Notes: generated by a model from the letters alone, not told the origin. A stretch of 64,000 nt of DNA from CAZPXZ01 sp965219495 (GCA_965219495.1 OZ244777.1:124001-188000), one strand, 5' to 3'. Shown: positions 9,408-19,058, numbered from the stretch's first letter. A program made the numbers and translations.

Positions 9408-10512
9408 ACGACAATTATAGCACAATCTTGCCCGTTGCAGGGAGCTTGAACGACGAGCGTTTCCAGCCCGCAGGAATTCGATTCGTAGCCTGAAATCTGC
9501 CAAGCCGGGCGAGGAATTTGAGGAGGAGCATTGGCGGTGGGCGTCGCTCGCACAACTGTCTGCGTGCTGGTGTCCGAGAAGCCAAGCATTTGCTTGTCGG
9601 AAGGCCTGGACAAAATCATCTTGCGCCGCGCGAACCTGCGTGACGGTCGGCAAAGACTTTACCCTCGCGACTTGCCGGTGGTTCTTACTCCAGGGGTCGT
9701 CGCTCGACCTGTTATGGCAAAGATCATGTACCCGAAAAAGCGAGTATTCTCTCGAACAAGAGACTACGATACGCGGAATCGTTCGGGCGTTCGCCCGATT
9801 TCGCCCGGGTTTGCAACAGATATTTGCCTGCGCAAGGGATTTCGCAATGCTGCTTCTGAAACGCTGAATGGTTGGAAATCCTTCAACGGAATCGAGCGCC
9901 GCAGGTGCGAGGCGACGGGATATCACAACTTTGAGTGCGGAAATTTGGGAAGGGCATTCGGGCCGAATTGGCGCGTATTTCCGTTCGTAGCCCTCCGCTT
10001 GCGACACAGGCATGGAAGAGAGGCCTGCCGTCTGAACCACGCCAAAGTCTACCAACATTTGCGGTCGTGTAGACGCGATTCGGGACTGGCCGAACAGGCG
10101 CACCAGGTAGGGAGTGAACGGGAGGGACGCCTCCGACTCGCGCAACCGTTATTCTCTCGTCTTCGAAATGGTTCGGATCTGGTGCCACGGGAGAATCAAC
10201 CGAATTTTGGAGGCGCCGAACGCGATCACAATTGGACTCACCCGCCGCAGAACAACGCACTCACTTGCCCTATTGAGATTGGCAGCGACTTGATTCAGAC
10301 CGTTGCGCAACAAGAGGCTTGTCGTGACTCCCTCATACGGGTGGAAGGGAATTTGAAACTTGGCGGTTTCGCACGAAATCTTCAGGATATGGGCGAAAGG
10401 CTTGCCGAGCATTCTCACGCAAGGTTCTAGAAGTTGTGGAATCCCGCAATTGGTCGCCAACGCCGAGTTTGCCCGCTAATTTGGCGGGAAAGGGAGTTGG
10501 AGTGCAGGACGC
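9408..10512. other. 1.1-kb gap, possibly decayed
   Basis: Both strands have long open frames, for example plus 9531-10430 and the minus extension upstream of the COQ9 gene, but none shows motifs, a regular hydrophobic pattern or a good start. At this GC content, open frames of 300 codons can occur by chance. The genes often found before ppk in Alphaproteobacteria (hdaA, a permease) are not recognisable. It may be a pseudogene graveyard; no specific gene is claimed. Confidence 0.4.
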
Positions 10513-12741
10513 ATGAGGGCTGAAGCGCAAGAGTCGGATTGTCAGGCAGCGGATTTTCTGAATTCGGGGCCGGGGCCAGGCATATGCGCGGATTTCGATC
10601 TTGGTTCGCCGGCTCGCTTCTTCAACCGTGAACTTTCATGGCTCGCATTCGATTCAAGGGTACTGGACGAAGCGGAGAATCCGGTTCATCCGTTACTTGA
10701 GCGAGTGCGATTCTTGGCAATTTCCGGCGAGAATCTGGACGAATTTTATACGGTTCGAGTCGCCGGCCTGCTGAATCTTGCAAGAAGCGGCCACGAACGA
10801 CGTAGCATCGACGGCCTGACGCCTTCGGAGCAGCTTGAGAAAATTTCCGAATATGTGCGGACGCTTGAAATGCGTCAGCAGGCCGCTTGGGTTCGTCTGA
10901 AGCGGGAACTGAGGAACGCTTCGGTCGTCGTGTTAGAGACCGATGAACTCGATGCGGCCGACCAGGCATGGCTGGATGAATACTTCATCGATCAGGTCTT
11001 GCCCCTCTTAACTCCGCTCGCGGTCGATCCAGCGCATCCGTTCCCGTTCATCCCGAACAAGGGGCTGGTGCTCGCAATGCGTCTTGCCAGTCAGGAGGAA
11101 GCGACTGGAGCCGAAGACAGCCTGAATGCCCTTCTGCCGATTCCCAATGCAGTGGAACGGTTCGTGCAGCTGCCGCAGAATTCGGATTCAAGCCCTTCCG
11201 CTCGATTTCTACGCGTGGAAAGTCTGATCTTGCATTACGTTGACCGGTTGTTCCCCGGCTATGTGACCTCGGCCGCGGGATTGTTCCGCGTTCTGAGGGA
11301 TTCAGACATCGAGATCGAGGAAGAAGCCGAAGACCTGGTGCGCGAATTCGAAACGGCTCTCAAGCGCCGCCGCCGGGGCGAGGTAATTCGCCTGAGCATG
11401 GAGGCAAGGGCGCCGGAAGACCTGAAAGAACACGTTGCCAATGAACTGGGCGTGTTGCGGTCCGACATCGCCGAAGACGAGGGGCTGATCGGGCTCCCTG
11501 ACCTGTTTCACCTGGTGGCTGCCGAATTTCCAAACCTGGTTTGGCAGCCTTACGTGCCGCGGATGCCCGAGCGGGTTCGCGATTACAACGGAGATATTTT
11601 CGGAGCCATTCGCCAAAAAGACATGCTGCTCCACCATCCGTATGAATCCTTCGAAATCGTCGTGAATTTCCTACGGCAGGCGGCACAGGATCCCGATGTG
11701 GCCGCCATCAAGCAGACGCTGTACCGAACCTCCAAAGGCAGCCCGATCGTCTCAGCGCTCTGCGAGGCGGCGGAAGCGGGGAAATCCGTTACTGCCGTCG
11801 TGGAACTGAAAGCCAGGTTCGACGAGGCGGCAAACATCAATCTTGCGCGGCAGTTGGAGCGCGCAGGCGTTCAGGTCGTATTCGGGTTCGTGGAGTGGAA
11901 GACCCACGGCAAGGTCTCGCTCGTCGTACGACGGGAGGGTCGGGAGTTGGTTCCCTATACGCACTTCGGAACCGGGAACTACCACCCGATAACCGCACGC
12001 ATTTACACGGACCTCTCCCTGTTCTCCTGCAACCGTGTGCTTGGTCGGGATGCGGCGCGGATATTCAATTACATCACCGGCTACGCGACGCCGCAGGGAA
12101 TGGAGGAAACTGCGGTTGCGCCGGTCAATCTGAAGACCACAATACTTGAGCGGCTGGAAGAGGAAGTTACCCACGCGGCAGCGGGCCGGCCCGCTGCAGT
12201 GTGGGCGAAACTCAATTCGGTGATACATCGTGAAGTGATTGACGCGCTATACCGAGCGAGTTCCGCGGGCGTGCAAATCGATTTGATCGTGCGCGGCATT
12301 TGCGGTTTGAGACCCGGAATTCGCGGACTTTCGGAAAATATTCGGGTCAAGTCCATAGTCGGGCGCTTCTTGGAACACAGCCGGATCGTCTGCTTCGGGA
12401 ATGGCGGCGGCCTGCCGAGCGAGGGTGCGAGGGTGTACATATCTTCGGCCGACTGGATGGAACGAAATCTGGATCGCCGAATCGAGACACTGGTTGAAAC
12501 CAGTAACCGTACCGTACGCGCGCAGATACTCGATCAGATCATGGCCGCGAATCTCAGGGACGAGGCGCAGACATGGTTGCTGCGGCCGGACGGCCAGTTT
12601 GTCCGATATTCTTCGACGCCGGAAGCAGCCAATCGAGACGACCTGTTCAGTTGTCACGAGTTCTTCATGCAGTATCCGTCGCTTTCCGGACGCGGACGTA
12701 CGGGCGCGGATGATGCGCCTCGGTTGACCACGTCCGGCTAG
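10513..12741 (+). CDS. ppk: Polyphosphate kinase 1
   Basis: A 742-residue PPK1 that reversibly makes polyphosphate from ATP. All four domains are present. The N-terminal domain has RFFNRELSWLAFDSRVLDEA at residue 36 onward. The head domain contains LLTPLAVDPAHPFPFI. The C1 domain carries IKQTLYRTSKGSPIV and VVELKARFDEAANI. WKTHGKVSLVVRREG and YTHFGTGNYH near residues 462-495 hold the catalytic histidine region. C2 follows with IRVKSIVGRFLEHSRI and the closing DWMERNLDRRIETLVE. It stands 27 bp before ppx, the usual pair that controls polyphosphate level. Confidence 0.97.
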   Translation: MRAEAQESDCQAADFLNSGPGPGICADFDLGSPARFFNRELSWLAFDSRVLDEAENPVHPLLERVRFLAISGENLDEFYTVRVAGLLNLARSGHERRSIDGLTPSEQLEKISEYVRTLEMRQQAAWVRLKRELRNASVVVLETDELDAADQAWLDEYFIDQVLPLLTPLAVDPAHPFPFIPNKGLVLAMRLASQEEATGAEDSLNALLPIPNAVERFVQLPQNSDSSPSARFLRVESLILHYVDRLFPGYVTSAAGLFRVLRDSDIEIEEEAEDLVREFETALKRRRRGEVIRLSMEARAPEDLKEHVANELGVLRSDIAEDEGLIGLPDLFHLVAAEFPNLVWQPYVPRMPERVRDYNGDIFGAIRQKDMLLHHPYESFEIVVNFLRQAAQDPDVAAIKQTLYRTSKGSPIVSALCEAAEAGKSVTAVVELKARFDEAANINLARQLERAGVQVVFGFVEWKTHGKVSLVVRREGRELVPYTHFGTGNYHPITARIYTDLSLFSCNRVLGRDAARIFNYITGYATPQGMEETAVAPVNLKTTILERLEEEVTHAAAGRPAAVWAKLNSVIHREVIDALYRASSAGVQIDLIVRGICGLRPGIRGLSENIRVKSIVGRFLEHSRIVCFGNGGGLPSEGARVYISSADWMERNLDRRIETLVETSNRTVRAQILDQIMAANLRDEAQTWLLRPDGQFVRYSSTPEAANRDDLFSCHEFFMQYPSLSGRGRTGADDAPRLTTSG

Positions 12742-12768
12742 TCGAGCGACCAGGCATGGGAGTGCGAC

Positions 12769-14331
12769 TTGGAAAATCACCTTCTCGAAACAGAACTCCA
12801 TGGCTTTCCGCAAGATTCATGCGAGAGTCCTTCGAGCGACGCTCCCGGCTTGGACTATTCGGCGGAAAGCGGGCGCCTGGGCGTAATTGACATTGGCTCC
12901 AACTCCGTACGGCTTGTGATATTCGAAGGGGAAGGCAGGTCGCCATACTACTTCTTCAACGAAAAGGTCTTGTGTGGACTTGGCAGACGGTTGGATCAAA
13001 CCGGACGACTTGATCCGGATGGTCGACGCCGGGCGCTGGTTACAATTCAGCGCTTTCGCGTGCTTTGCGATCGTCTTGGCGTATCGGCGATCAGGGCCAT
13101 TGCTACCGCTGCGGTCCGGGAAGCTGAAGATGGCCGGGTGTTTGCGGAGGAAGTTTCTGGCGCAACAGGGATCAGGATCACAATCGCAAGCGGCGAGGAC
13201 GAAGGCAGGTTGGCGGCTTATGGAGTCCTGTTGGGCGCCCCGCGTGCGGAGGGGCTTGTTGCCGATTTGGGGGGCGCTTCTCTCGAATTGGCGGAAGTCG
13301 GGAACGGCGAGGTTGGCGAGAGCGCCACGGTTCCGGTTGGACCTCTCCGCCTCAAGAATGGGTACCGAAGCCCTCAGAGAATCCGTTCGGAGATCGACAA
13401 GCAATTGGAGGCGTGTCCACTTCTGGGGAACAAGTGGCGGCAGTTGTACGTGGTTGGGGGATCTTGGCGGGTTTTGGCGCGTATTCACATGAACCGGTCG
13501 CGCTATCCACTGCACGTGCTCCAAGAATTCTCCCTTTCACAGAACGAGGCGCGCGCGCTCACCGGTTGGGCCGCGGAGCAATCTGCGGCTGGACTGGCGA
13601 AGTTCTCCGACGCGTCCGAATCGCGCTTGAACGTGACGCCTTACGGAGCGCAGGTGCTTGCCCGCATCATCAAGCGCGTCAGGCCCAAGCAAGTGATTCT
13701 TTCCGCATTCGGGCTTCGGGAGGGAGTGTTTTATCGCCACCTTGCCGAGAATGTGCAGAAGCAGGATCCGCTCATCGCCGCTTGCCTGGAATTTGAAAGA
13801 CGACATGCCCGCTTTCCCGGTTTCGGGGAAGAGTTGAATCAGTGGCTGCAGCCTCTGTTCCCGACCGCGGACCCTGCGGAACAACGCTTGATCCGGGCTT
13901 GCTGCTTGGTGAACGACGTGGAATGGCGCGAGCATCCCGATTACCGTGCCGCCATAGCATTCGAGACCATGATGCGTGTAAACATGAGCGGCGTGAATCA
14001 TTCCGAGCGAACGTTTATCGCGAGCGCTCTGCTCTTTCGGCATAAGGGCGGGCTCATGAACCTGGATGAGACACGAAGTCTTGCATTGTTGCGGCACAGT
14101 GCGTTGAAACGCGCGGAAATTCTCGGAGCCGCCATCCGGGTCGGGGAAAGCGTGACCGGTTCGACCACCGGGATCTTGCCGCACTGCCCGATTGCGACGA
14201 GCCGGAAGTCTATCAAGGTCTCGTTTCCGCCATTGTTCGAGAATCTGATGGGGGAATCGCTCGCGCGCGAACTCTCGGGGCTCGGATCGCTCGTCGGCAA
14301 GAAGACACGCCTTCTTGCCGCGGGCAAATGA
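12769..14331 (+). CDS. ppx: Exopolyphosphatase, Ppx/GppA family
   Basis: A 520-residue Ppx/GppA phosphatase that trims polyphosphate from its ends, or hydrolyses pppGpp in GppA members. The ASKHA-fold signatures are visible: LGVIDIGSNSVRLVIFEG near residue 37, AIATAAVREA, GLVADLGGASLEL with the second phosphate loop, and a C-terminal HD-like helical half (ACCLVNDVEWREHPDYRA). The start is uncertain: only TTG at 12769 fits before the conserved region in this frame, and about 35 residues then precede the family core. Overlap and spacing with ppk and the downstream genes suggest one transcript. Confidence 0.94.
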   Translation: MENHLLETELHGFPQDSCESPSSDAPGLDYSAESGRLGVIDIGSNSVRLVIFEGEGRSPYYFFNEKVLCGLGRRLDQTGRLDPDGRRRALVTIQRFRVLCDRLGVSAIRAIATAAVREAEDGRVFAEEVSGATGIRITIASGEDEGRLAAYGVLLGAPRAEGLVADLGGASLELAEVGNGEVGESATVPVGPLRLKNGYRSPQRIRSEIDKQLEACPLLGNKWRQLYVVGGSWRVLARIHMNRSRYPLHVLQEFSLSQNEARALTGWAAEQSAAGLAKFSDASESRLNVTPYGAQVLARIIKRVRPKQVILSAFGLREGVFYRHLAENVQKQDPLIAACLEFERRHARFPGFGEELNQWLQPLFPTADPAEQRLIRACCLVNDVEWREHPDYRAAIAFETMMRVNMSGVNHSERTFIASALLFRHKGGLMNLDETRSLALLRHSALKRAEILGAAIRVGESVTGSTTGILPHCPIATSRKSIKVSFPPLFENLMGESLARELSGLGSLVGKKTRLLAAGK

Positions 14332-14384
14332 CGGCAACGTCCGCCGGACCGGCGAACGCAACAGCGGATTCACAGGAGGCTCGG

Positions 14385-14798
14385 ATGCTGAGATTTCTTC
14401 TGACTGTCTTGACTTGGTGGAACGGGCAGACAGTTGGGACGTGGCTCCATACACGCCGGAAAGGGGTGCGCGTAGGCGAGGACGAGGAAGGCAACGTCTA
14501 TTACCAGACCCGCGACGGATCCCGACGATGGGTGATCTACTGCGGTGAGTCTGAAGCGTCTCGAGTGTCTCCCGATTGGCACGGCTGGCTCCACCACACC
14601 TTCGAGCTTCCCCCAACAGTTGCTCCCTTAAAACGCCAATCTTGGGAACAGCCGCATCAGCCCAATCAGACTGGGCTCCCGAACGCCTATCGGCCGAAGG
14701 GAAGCCTGCACGGATCGGCCAGCAGGCCGCGCGCGACGGGAGACTACGAACCTTGGCGTCCTCCCACTGTTCAGGAAGAAGGCGGAGATGCGGCGTGA
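14385..14798 (+). CDS. NDUFA12-family complex I accessory subunit (17.2 kDa)
   Basis: A 137-residue homologue of the NADH:ubiquinone oxidoreductase 17.2-kDa subunit, an accessory protein of alphaproteobacterial and mitochondrial complex I. Conserved segments are TWWNGQTVGTWLHTRRKG, VGEDEEGNVYYQ, RRWVIYCGE, and EASRVSPDWHGWLHHT, where family members have P-x-W-H-x-W-L-H. ATG 14385 is preferred over 14328 because an ideal AGGAGG at 14374-14379 sits five bases before it. The 3' end overlaps mlaD by 11 bp. This family is one of the best single markers here for Alphaproteobacteria. Confidence 0.95.
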   Translation: MLRFLLTVLTWWNGQTVGTWLHTRRKGVRVGEDEEGNVYYQTRDGSRRWVIYCGESEASRVSPDWHGWLHHTFELPPTVAPLKRQSWEQPHQPNQTGLPNAYRPKGSLHGSASRPRATGDYEPWRPPTVQEEGGDAA

Positions 14799-15234
14799 TC
14801 TTGTAGAAACGATCGTCGGCGCCCTTGTGATCGTGGCGGCGGTCGGTTTCCTGGTTTATGTGAACCAGGCTTCCGGGGTCGCAAACCAATCGGGTGGCTT
14901 CGAATTGACCGCTAGCTTCCGGAAGGCTGGCGGGCTGTCTCCGGGCAGTGAAGTGAGACTAGCGGGAGTCCGGATCGGTTCCGTGCGTGAAATCCAAATC
15001 GATTACGAGCGCTATCGTGCGGATGTGCGGTTTCAGATCGCGGGAACCGCAAAAATTCCCGAAGATTCTTCGGCCGAAATTCAAGCGGAAGGCTTGTTCG
15101 GTGGCACGTACATTTCCATAGTGCCGGGCGCATCAACGGAATTTCTCGGGCCGGGCGATTCATTTGAGATAACGCGCGGTTCGGTCGATTTTCTCGATCT
15201 TCTGGGCAAGGCGGTCGGCAGTGGCGCTCGATAG
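14788..15234 (+). CDS. mlaD: MlaD-type phospholipid-binding protein
   Basis: A 148-residue MlaD/MCE protein that handles phospholipids at the inner membrane in the Mla system for outer-membrane lipid asymmetry. It has a single N-terminal membrane anchor (IVGALVIVAAVGFLVYV) followed by one MCE domain (FRKAGGLSPGSEVRLAGVRIG, VRFQIAGTAKIPEDSSAEI, GLFGGTYISIVPG). No mlaE, mlaF or mlaC gene is in the window, so partners must be elsewhere. It overlaps the NDUFA12 gene at its start and the methyltransferase gene at its end. Confidence 0.92.
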   Translation: MRRDLVETIVGALVIVAAVGFLVYVNQASGVANQSGGFELTASFRKAGGLSPGSEVRLAGVRIGSVREIQIDYERYRADVRFQIAGTAKIPEDSSAEIQAEGLFGGTYISIVPGASTEFLGPGDSFEITRGSVDFLDLLGKAVGSGAR

Positions 15235-16003
15235 GCCGTGCAACGAGGATCACTGGGATACCGAGCAATACGCAAATACGGCCCGATTTGTATCCGACTA
15301 CGGTGCGGAACTCGTAGAATTGCTTCAACCGAGGTTCGGCGAGCGCGTTCTGGACATCGGCTGCGGAGACGGTTGGCTTTCACTCCGCATCCAGTCGCAG
15401 GGTGCAGATGTGGTCGGAACGGACGCTTCCCCGAAGATGGTCGAGGCGACCAGAGGTCGTGGAATTGAGGCGCGGCTCGGACGCGCCGAGGAGCTCGACT
15501 TTAGAGGGGAGTTCGATGCCGTGTTCTCGAATGCGGTGTTGCACTGGGTTCCGAAGGTGGACGCGGCGCTCAGGGGCGCAGCGCGTGCACTTCGCGCAGG
15601 CGGTAGGCTGGTTGTCGAAATGGGGGGAAGCGGCAACGTTGATTCGGTTCGAAGGGCTCTGGCCTCCGAACTGAACGCAATGCTTGGCGCAAATACGGAC
15701 TTGACGGAGTTCTGGTATTTTCCAACGGTCGCCGAACATTCCGAACGACTTGCGACTGCGGGTTTCCGGCTGGAGCAAATGCACCTGTTCTCCCGTCCGA
15801 CACGGATCGACGCAGGAATGAAACGCTGGCTTGAGACGCTCGCCGCGCCAATTCTCGCAATGGTCCCGGGAGAAGCGCGCGACGAATTCACGAAACGTGT
15901 CGTGGCGAGGCTGGAGTCGACGCTCCGAACGCCAGACGGAAGGTGGACGATTGACTACGTGCGGCTTCGCTATCGCGCCCGTTTGGCAGGGTCGGCGCCA
16001 TGA
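15221..16003 (+). CDS. Class I SAM-dependent methyltransferase
   Basis: A 260-residue Rossmann-fold methyltransferase. The SAM-binding motif I is VLDIGCGDGWLSLRI near residue 43, followed by VVGTDASPKMVE for the ribose-binding acid, then DAVFSNAVLHWVPKV and ARALRAGGRLVVEMGG. The HWV and AVLHWV pattern resembles trans-aconitate methyltransferase-like (Tam/BioC-like) proteins, but the substrate is unknown. GTG at 15221 is the start, which overlaps mlaD by 14 bp; coupling within the operon explains the lack of a free ribosome binding site. Its stop overlaps the DUF2155 start by 4 bp. Confidence 0.88.
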   Translation: MALDRPCNEDHWDTEQYANTARFVSDYGAELVELLQPRFGERVLDIGCGDGWLSLRIQSQGADVVGTDASPKMVEATRGRGIEARLGRAEELDFRGEFDAVFSNAVLHWVPKVDAALRGAARALRAGGRLVVEMGGSGNVDSVRRALASELNAMLGANTDLTEFWYFPTVAEHSERLATAGFRLEQMHLFSRPTRIDAGMKRWLETLAAPILAMVPGEARDEFTKRVVARLESTLRTPDGRWTIDYVRLRYRARLAGSAP

Positions 16004-16458
16004 ACCGTGGATATCTACCACGCGGTGCGCTCGCGGCATGCCTCTTGTTCGCGGTGCCGTCCGAAATCCCGTTTGCCGCGGAAATCATTGTCGTGCCTCT
16101 CCCGAGTCCTGGCGAAGAGGAGGAGTTGCCGATTCAAGAGTTGGAAGCGCCGGTAAAGAGTGGTCGGTTCGCGATACTTCGCGGGCTCGACAAGGTGACA
16201 GGGAGAGCGGAAACCTTTGAAGTGCCGGTCGGAGGGACGGGTGACTTTGGGCGCCTTTCCGTGAGTGCAAAGGCCTGCGAGGGACGTGCGCCAAACGAGA
16301 TGCCCGAATCCGCGGCATTCTTGCAAATCCGGGATACGAGGCTTCCCATCGACGAGCGGCTGGTCTTCAGCGGATGGATGTTCGCGTCATCTCCGGGATT
16401 GTCGGCCATGGATCACGCGCGATACGACGTTTGGGTGCTGAGTTGCAGTATTTCCTGA
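16000..16458 (+). CDS. DUF2155 domain protein
   Basis: A 152-residue exported protein. A signal peptide is visible (hydrophobic GALAACLLFAVPSEIPFAA, cleavage probably after AFAA-like FAA). The DUF2155 core follows: AILRGLDKVTGRAETFEVPV, FGRLSVSAKACEGRAPNE, and the strongly conserved FSGWMFASSPGLSAMDH followed by YDVWVLSC. The function is unknown; it is a common alphaproteobacterial neighbour of aat and accC. Its last 46 bp overlap the 3' end of the convergent aat gene. Confidence 0.92.
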   Translation: MNRGYLPRGALAACLLFAVPSEIPFAAEIIVVPLPSPGEEEELPIQELEAPVKSGRFAILRGLDKVTGRAETFEVPVGGTGDFGRLSVSAKACEGRAPNEMPESAAFLQIRDTRLPIDERLVFSGWMFASSPGLSAMDHARYDVWVLSCSIS

Positions 16459-17150
16459 GGATTGAGGTCGTCCGGCATCGCCAGAAAGCTTGAACTTCCG
16501 CCTACGGCCTTGAACACCCGTTTCAGGTATTCGTTCTTGGGGATGACTTCTACGCCAAGCGATTTCAGATGATCGCTGGGAAACTGGGTGTCCAAGAGGC
16601 GGAATTTCCCGACATTCAGCCGGGCCACCAGATGGACGAGCGCGATCTTCGATGCGTCGCGCGCTTGGTTGAACATGCTTTCCCCGAAAAACACCCGGCC
16701 GATGGAAAGTCCGTAAAGGCCACCAACCAAGCGCTCGCCGTCCCACGTCTCGACGGAGTGCGCAAACCCCAGTTCGTGAAGATCGCAGAATGCGCGCACG
16801 ATTGGTTCGTTGATCCAGGTGGATTGGCGCTTGGCGCAGCCCCGAATGATTCCGGAAAAATCATGGTTAACCCTGATTTGCAATCTGGCGCGACGGACGC
16901 TTCGAGCAAGCGACCGGCTGATTCGCAATCCACCGAGCGGAAGAATGGCGCGTTCCTCCGGGTCAAGCCAATTGACAATCTGCGATTCGCTGTCGGATGC
17001 GACCGGAAACCAGCCAATCGAATACAGTCGAAGAATGCTCCATGAATCGGTGAGGCCGTGCGGATCAAACTCGATCTCCCGAATCGGCGGCAATTCGGAA
17101 AGTTCCGGAAATCTCAACTCCACTTGGCCTGTTTGTTCCGCGGATGGCAT
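16413..17150 (-). CDS. aat: Leucyl/phenylalanyl-tRNA--protein transferase
   Basis: A 245-residue Aat enzyme, which adds Leu or Phe to N-terminal Arg or Lys of proteins and marks them for ClpAP degradation (N-end rule). Landmarks are YSIGWFPVAS near residue 43, CAKRQSTWINEPIVRAFCDLH with the catalytic area, FAHSVETWDGERLVGGLYG, and FFGESMF. It lies about 20 bp downstream of accC. It is convergent with, and overlaps, the DUF2155 gene by 46 bp, so the two transcripts would be antisense at their ends. Confidence 0.95.
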   Translation of the reverse strand: MPSAEQTGQVELRFPELSELPPIREIEFDPHGLTDSWSILRLYSIGWFPVASDSESQIVNWLDPEERAILPLGGLRISRSLARSVRRARLQIRVNHDFSGIIRGCAKRQSTWINEPIVRAFCDLHELGFAHSVETWDGERLVGGLYGLSIGRVFFGESMFNQARDASKIALVHLVARLNVGKFRLLDTQFPSDHLKSLGVEVIPKNEYLKRVFKAVGGSSSFLAMPDDLNPQEILQLSTQTSYRA

Positions 17151-17168
17151 CGAGCGCCAGTCTAACGT

Positions 17169-18527
17169 TCAGGTGCCGTCCGCTTCCGCCGGGTCCCCGA
17201 TCCACTCTTCAAGGGATCGAATGTGGTAGTCCCCATTCAGGAAGTCGCGCCGTTCCAGGAGCTTGCGGAAAAGAGGGATGGTTGTATCGATTCCGGAAAC
17301 CACCATCTCCTCAAGTGCCCGGCGGAGCCGCATCAGCGCTTCTTCCCGGTTGCGTCCGGCAACGATCAGCTTTCCGATCAGGCTGTCATAGAAGGGCGGA
17401 ATGGAATATCCCTGATATACGGCGGAATCGAGCCGGACTCCCAGTCCTCCTGGCGAATGGAACTGATCGATTCGTCCGGGGGAGGGCAAAAATGTCTCGG
17501 GATTTTCCGCATTTATGCGACACTCGATCGCGTGGCGCTGTGGAACCATTTCCTCCTGGGTGAACGACAGGCGCCCACCGTTGGCAATCCGAATTTGTTC
17601 CCGCACGATATCGACGCCGTAGACCTCCTCCGTGACCGGGTGTTCGACCTGCAGTCGCGTGTTCATTTCGATGAAATGGAATTCTCCGTCCGCATAGAGA
17701 AATTCCACCGTTCCCGCGCCGAGATATCCGATCGTCCTTATGGCCTCCACGGCGGCCGTGCCCACCTGGTTCCGTTCTTCGCTGTTGAGGGCCGGCGAGG
17801 GCGCTTCTTCAAGGATCTTCTGATGCCGTCGTTGCAGCGAGCAGTCGCGTTCGCCGAGATGGATCGCGGCGCCATGGCTGTCCGCCAGCAGTTGAATTTC
17901 GATGTGCCGGGGGTATTCGATGAGTTTCTCAATGTAGACGGTGTCGTCCCCGAACGCGGCGCTTGCTTCTGCCCGCGCAATCAGGATTGCGTCCCCGAGC
18001 GAGTCGTCATCTTGAGCTATCTTCATGCCGCGACCGCCCCCGCCTGCGGCAGCCTTGATGAGTACTGGATAGCCGATATCCCTCGCCAGCTTCCTGGCTT
18101 CGTCCGGGTCCTCGACTGGAACTTCACTGCCGGGCACGCACGGAAGTCCTGCCTGGGCCACGGTCCTGCGCGCGGCGATCTTGTTTCCCATGAGTTCAAT
18201 ATGTTCCGGGCGCGGGCCAATAAATGTGAACCCGTGTTCGCCGACGATGCGGGCGAATGCCGCATTTTCGGCCAGGAACCCGTATCCGGGATGCACTGCG
18301 TCCGGACTCGTCAGATCGCAGGCGGCGAGAATGGACGGAATGTTCAGGTAGCTTTGGCGCGAATTGGGCGGGCCAATACACACGCTTTCATTCGCCAGGC
18401 GAACATGCATCGCGTTTTCATCGGCGGTCGAATGGACTGCGACGGTGGAAATGCCCATTTCGTGGCAGGCGCGCAAGATCCGAAGCGCGATTTCACCTCG
18501 ATTCGCAATCAGTATCTTGCCAAACAC
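17169..18527 (-). CDS. accC: Acetyl-CoA carboxylase, biotin carboxylase subunit
   Basis: A 452-residue biotin carboxylase, the ATP-grasp subunit that carboxylates biotin on AccB in fatty-acid synthesis. Visible motifs are KILIANRGEIALRILRA at the start, GYGFLAENAAFA, the glycine-rich ATP loop GGGGRGMK near residue 163, HIEIQLLADSHG, ERDCSLQRRHQK, FIEMNTRLQVEHPVTE with metal and carboxylation residues, and the C-terminal PFYDSLIGKLIV. The length is normal. It follows accB by 18 bp in the classical aroQ-accB-accC order. Confidence 0.98.
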   Translation of the reverse strand: MFGKILIANRGEIALRILRACHEMGISTVAVHSTADENAMHVRLANESVCIGPPNSRQSYLNIPSILAACDLTSPDAVHPGYGFLAENAAFARIVGEHGFTFIGPRPEHIELMGNKIAARRTVAQAGLPCVPGSEVPVEDPDEARKLARDIGYPVLIKAAAGGGGRGMKIAQDDDSLGDAILIARAEASAAFGDDTVYIEKLIEYPRHIEIQLLADSHGAAIHLGERDCSLQRRHQKILEEAPSPALNSEERNQVGTAAVEAIRTIGYLGAGTVEFLYADGEFHFIEMNTRLQVEHPVTEEVYGVDIVREQIRIANGGRLSFTQEEMVPQRHAIECRINAENPETFLPSPGRIDQFHSPGGLGVRLDSAVYQGYSIPPFYDSLIGKLIVAGRNREEALMRLRRALEEMVVSGIDTTIPLFRKLLERRDFLNGDYHIRSLEEWIGDPAEADGT

Positions 18528-18545
18528 GGGCGCTTGGGCCGAAAT

Positions 18546-19049
18546 CTAGGCGAGAATTACGAGCGGGGTTCCGTACTCGACCGGCTCGCCGTCGGCGACA
18601 AGTACTTGCTCGACAACACCGTCGTGCGGGGCCGGGATCGGATTCAACGTCTTCATCGCTTCAACGATTAACAGTGTCTCTCCCTCCTTCACCGCCATGC
18701 CCTCCGTGACATACGGCGCGGCGCCAGGTTCGGGCGCGAGGTAGGCGGTTCCTACCATCGGGGAAGGCACGGCGCGTTCGTCCTCCTCCGGGCCATTCGG
18801 CTCCGGCCCTCTCGGTTGGCTCGCCGGTCCGCTGGGATGGCCATCACCGGTGGCGATGATCGTCGATGGGCCAAGGGCGGGGAAAGCAATTTGTTGTCCG
18901 GGCGGCAGCTGTCTCGCGAGTCGGACGGATAGCCGTCCTCCGTCTGGAAAAGTTCGCCGCACGGCAATCTCAGCGAGACCGGTTTCCTCCAGAATTTCCG
19001 CAACTTTGCGAACATATGTCATGTCCTCGTCAGCGGTATTCTGGTTCAT
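18546..19049 (-). CDS. accB: Acetyl-CoA carboxylase, biotin carboxyl carrier protein
   Basis: A 167-residue BCCP. The C-terminal biotinyl domain carries the lysine to be biotinylated in VEAMKTLNPIPAPHDG near residue 133. A long Pro/Gly/Ala-rich linker (about residues 70-95) separates it from an N-terminal helical part (MTYVRKVAEILEETGLAEI). Start and length are typical. It lies 9 bp after aroQ and 18 bp before accC, so all three should share a transcript. Confidence 0.97.
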   Translation of the reverse strand: MNQNTADEDMTYVRKVAEILEETGLAEIAVRRTFPDGGRLSVRLARQLPPGQQIAFPALGPSTIIATGDGHPSGPASQPRGPEPNGPEEDERAVPSPMVGTAYLAPEPGAAPYVTEGMAVKEGETLLIVEAMKTLNPIPAPHDGVVEQVLVADGEPVEYGTPLVILA

Positions 19050-19058
19050 GTGGCTTCC

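Noticed and set aside
9531..10430. 299-codon plus-strand ORF before ppk
   Set aside because: No motifs, irregular composition and no good start; competing frames on the other strand are equally long.
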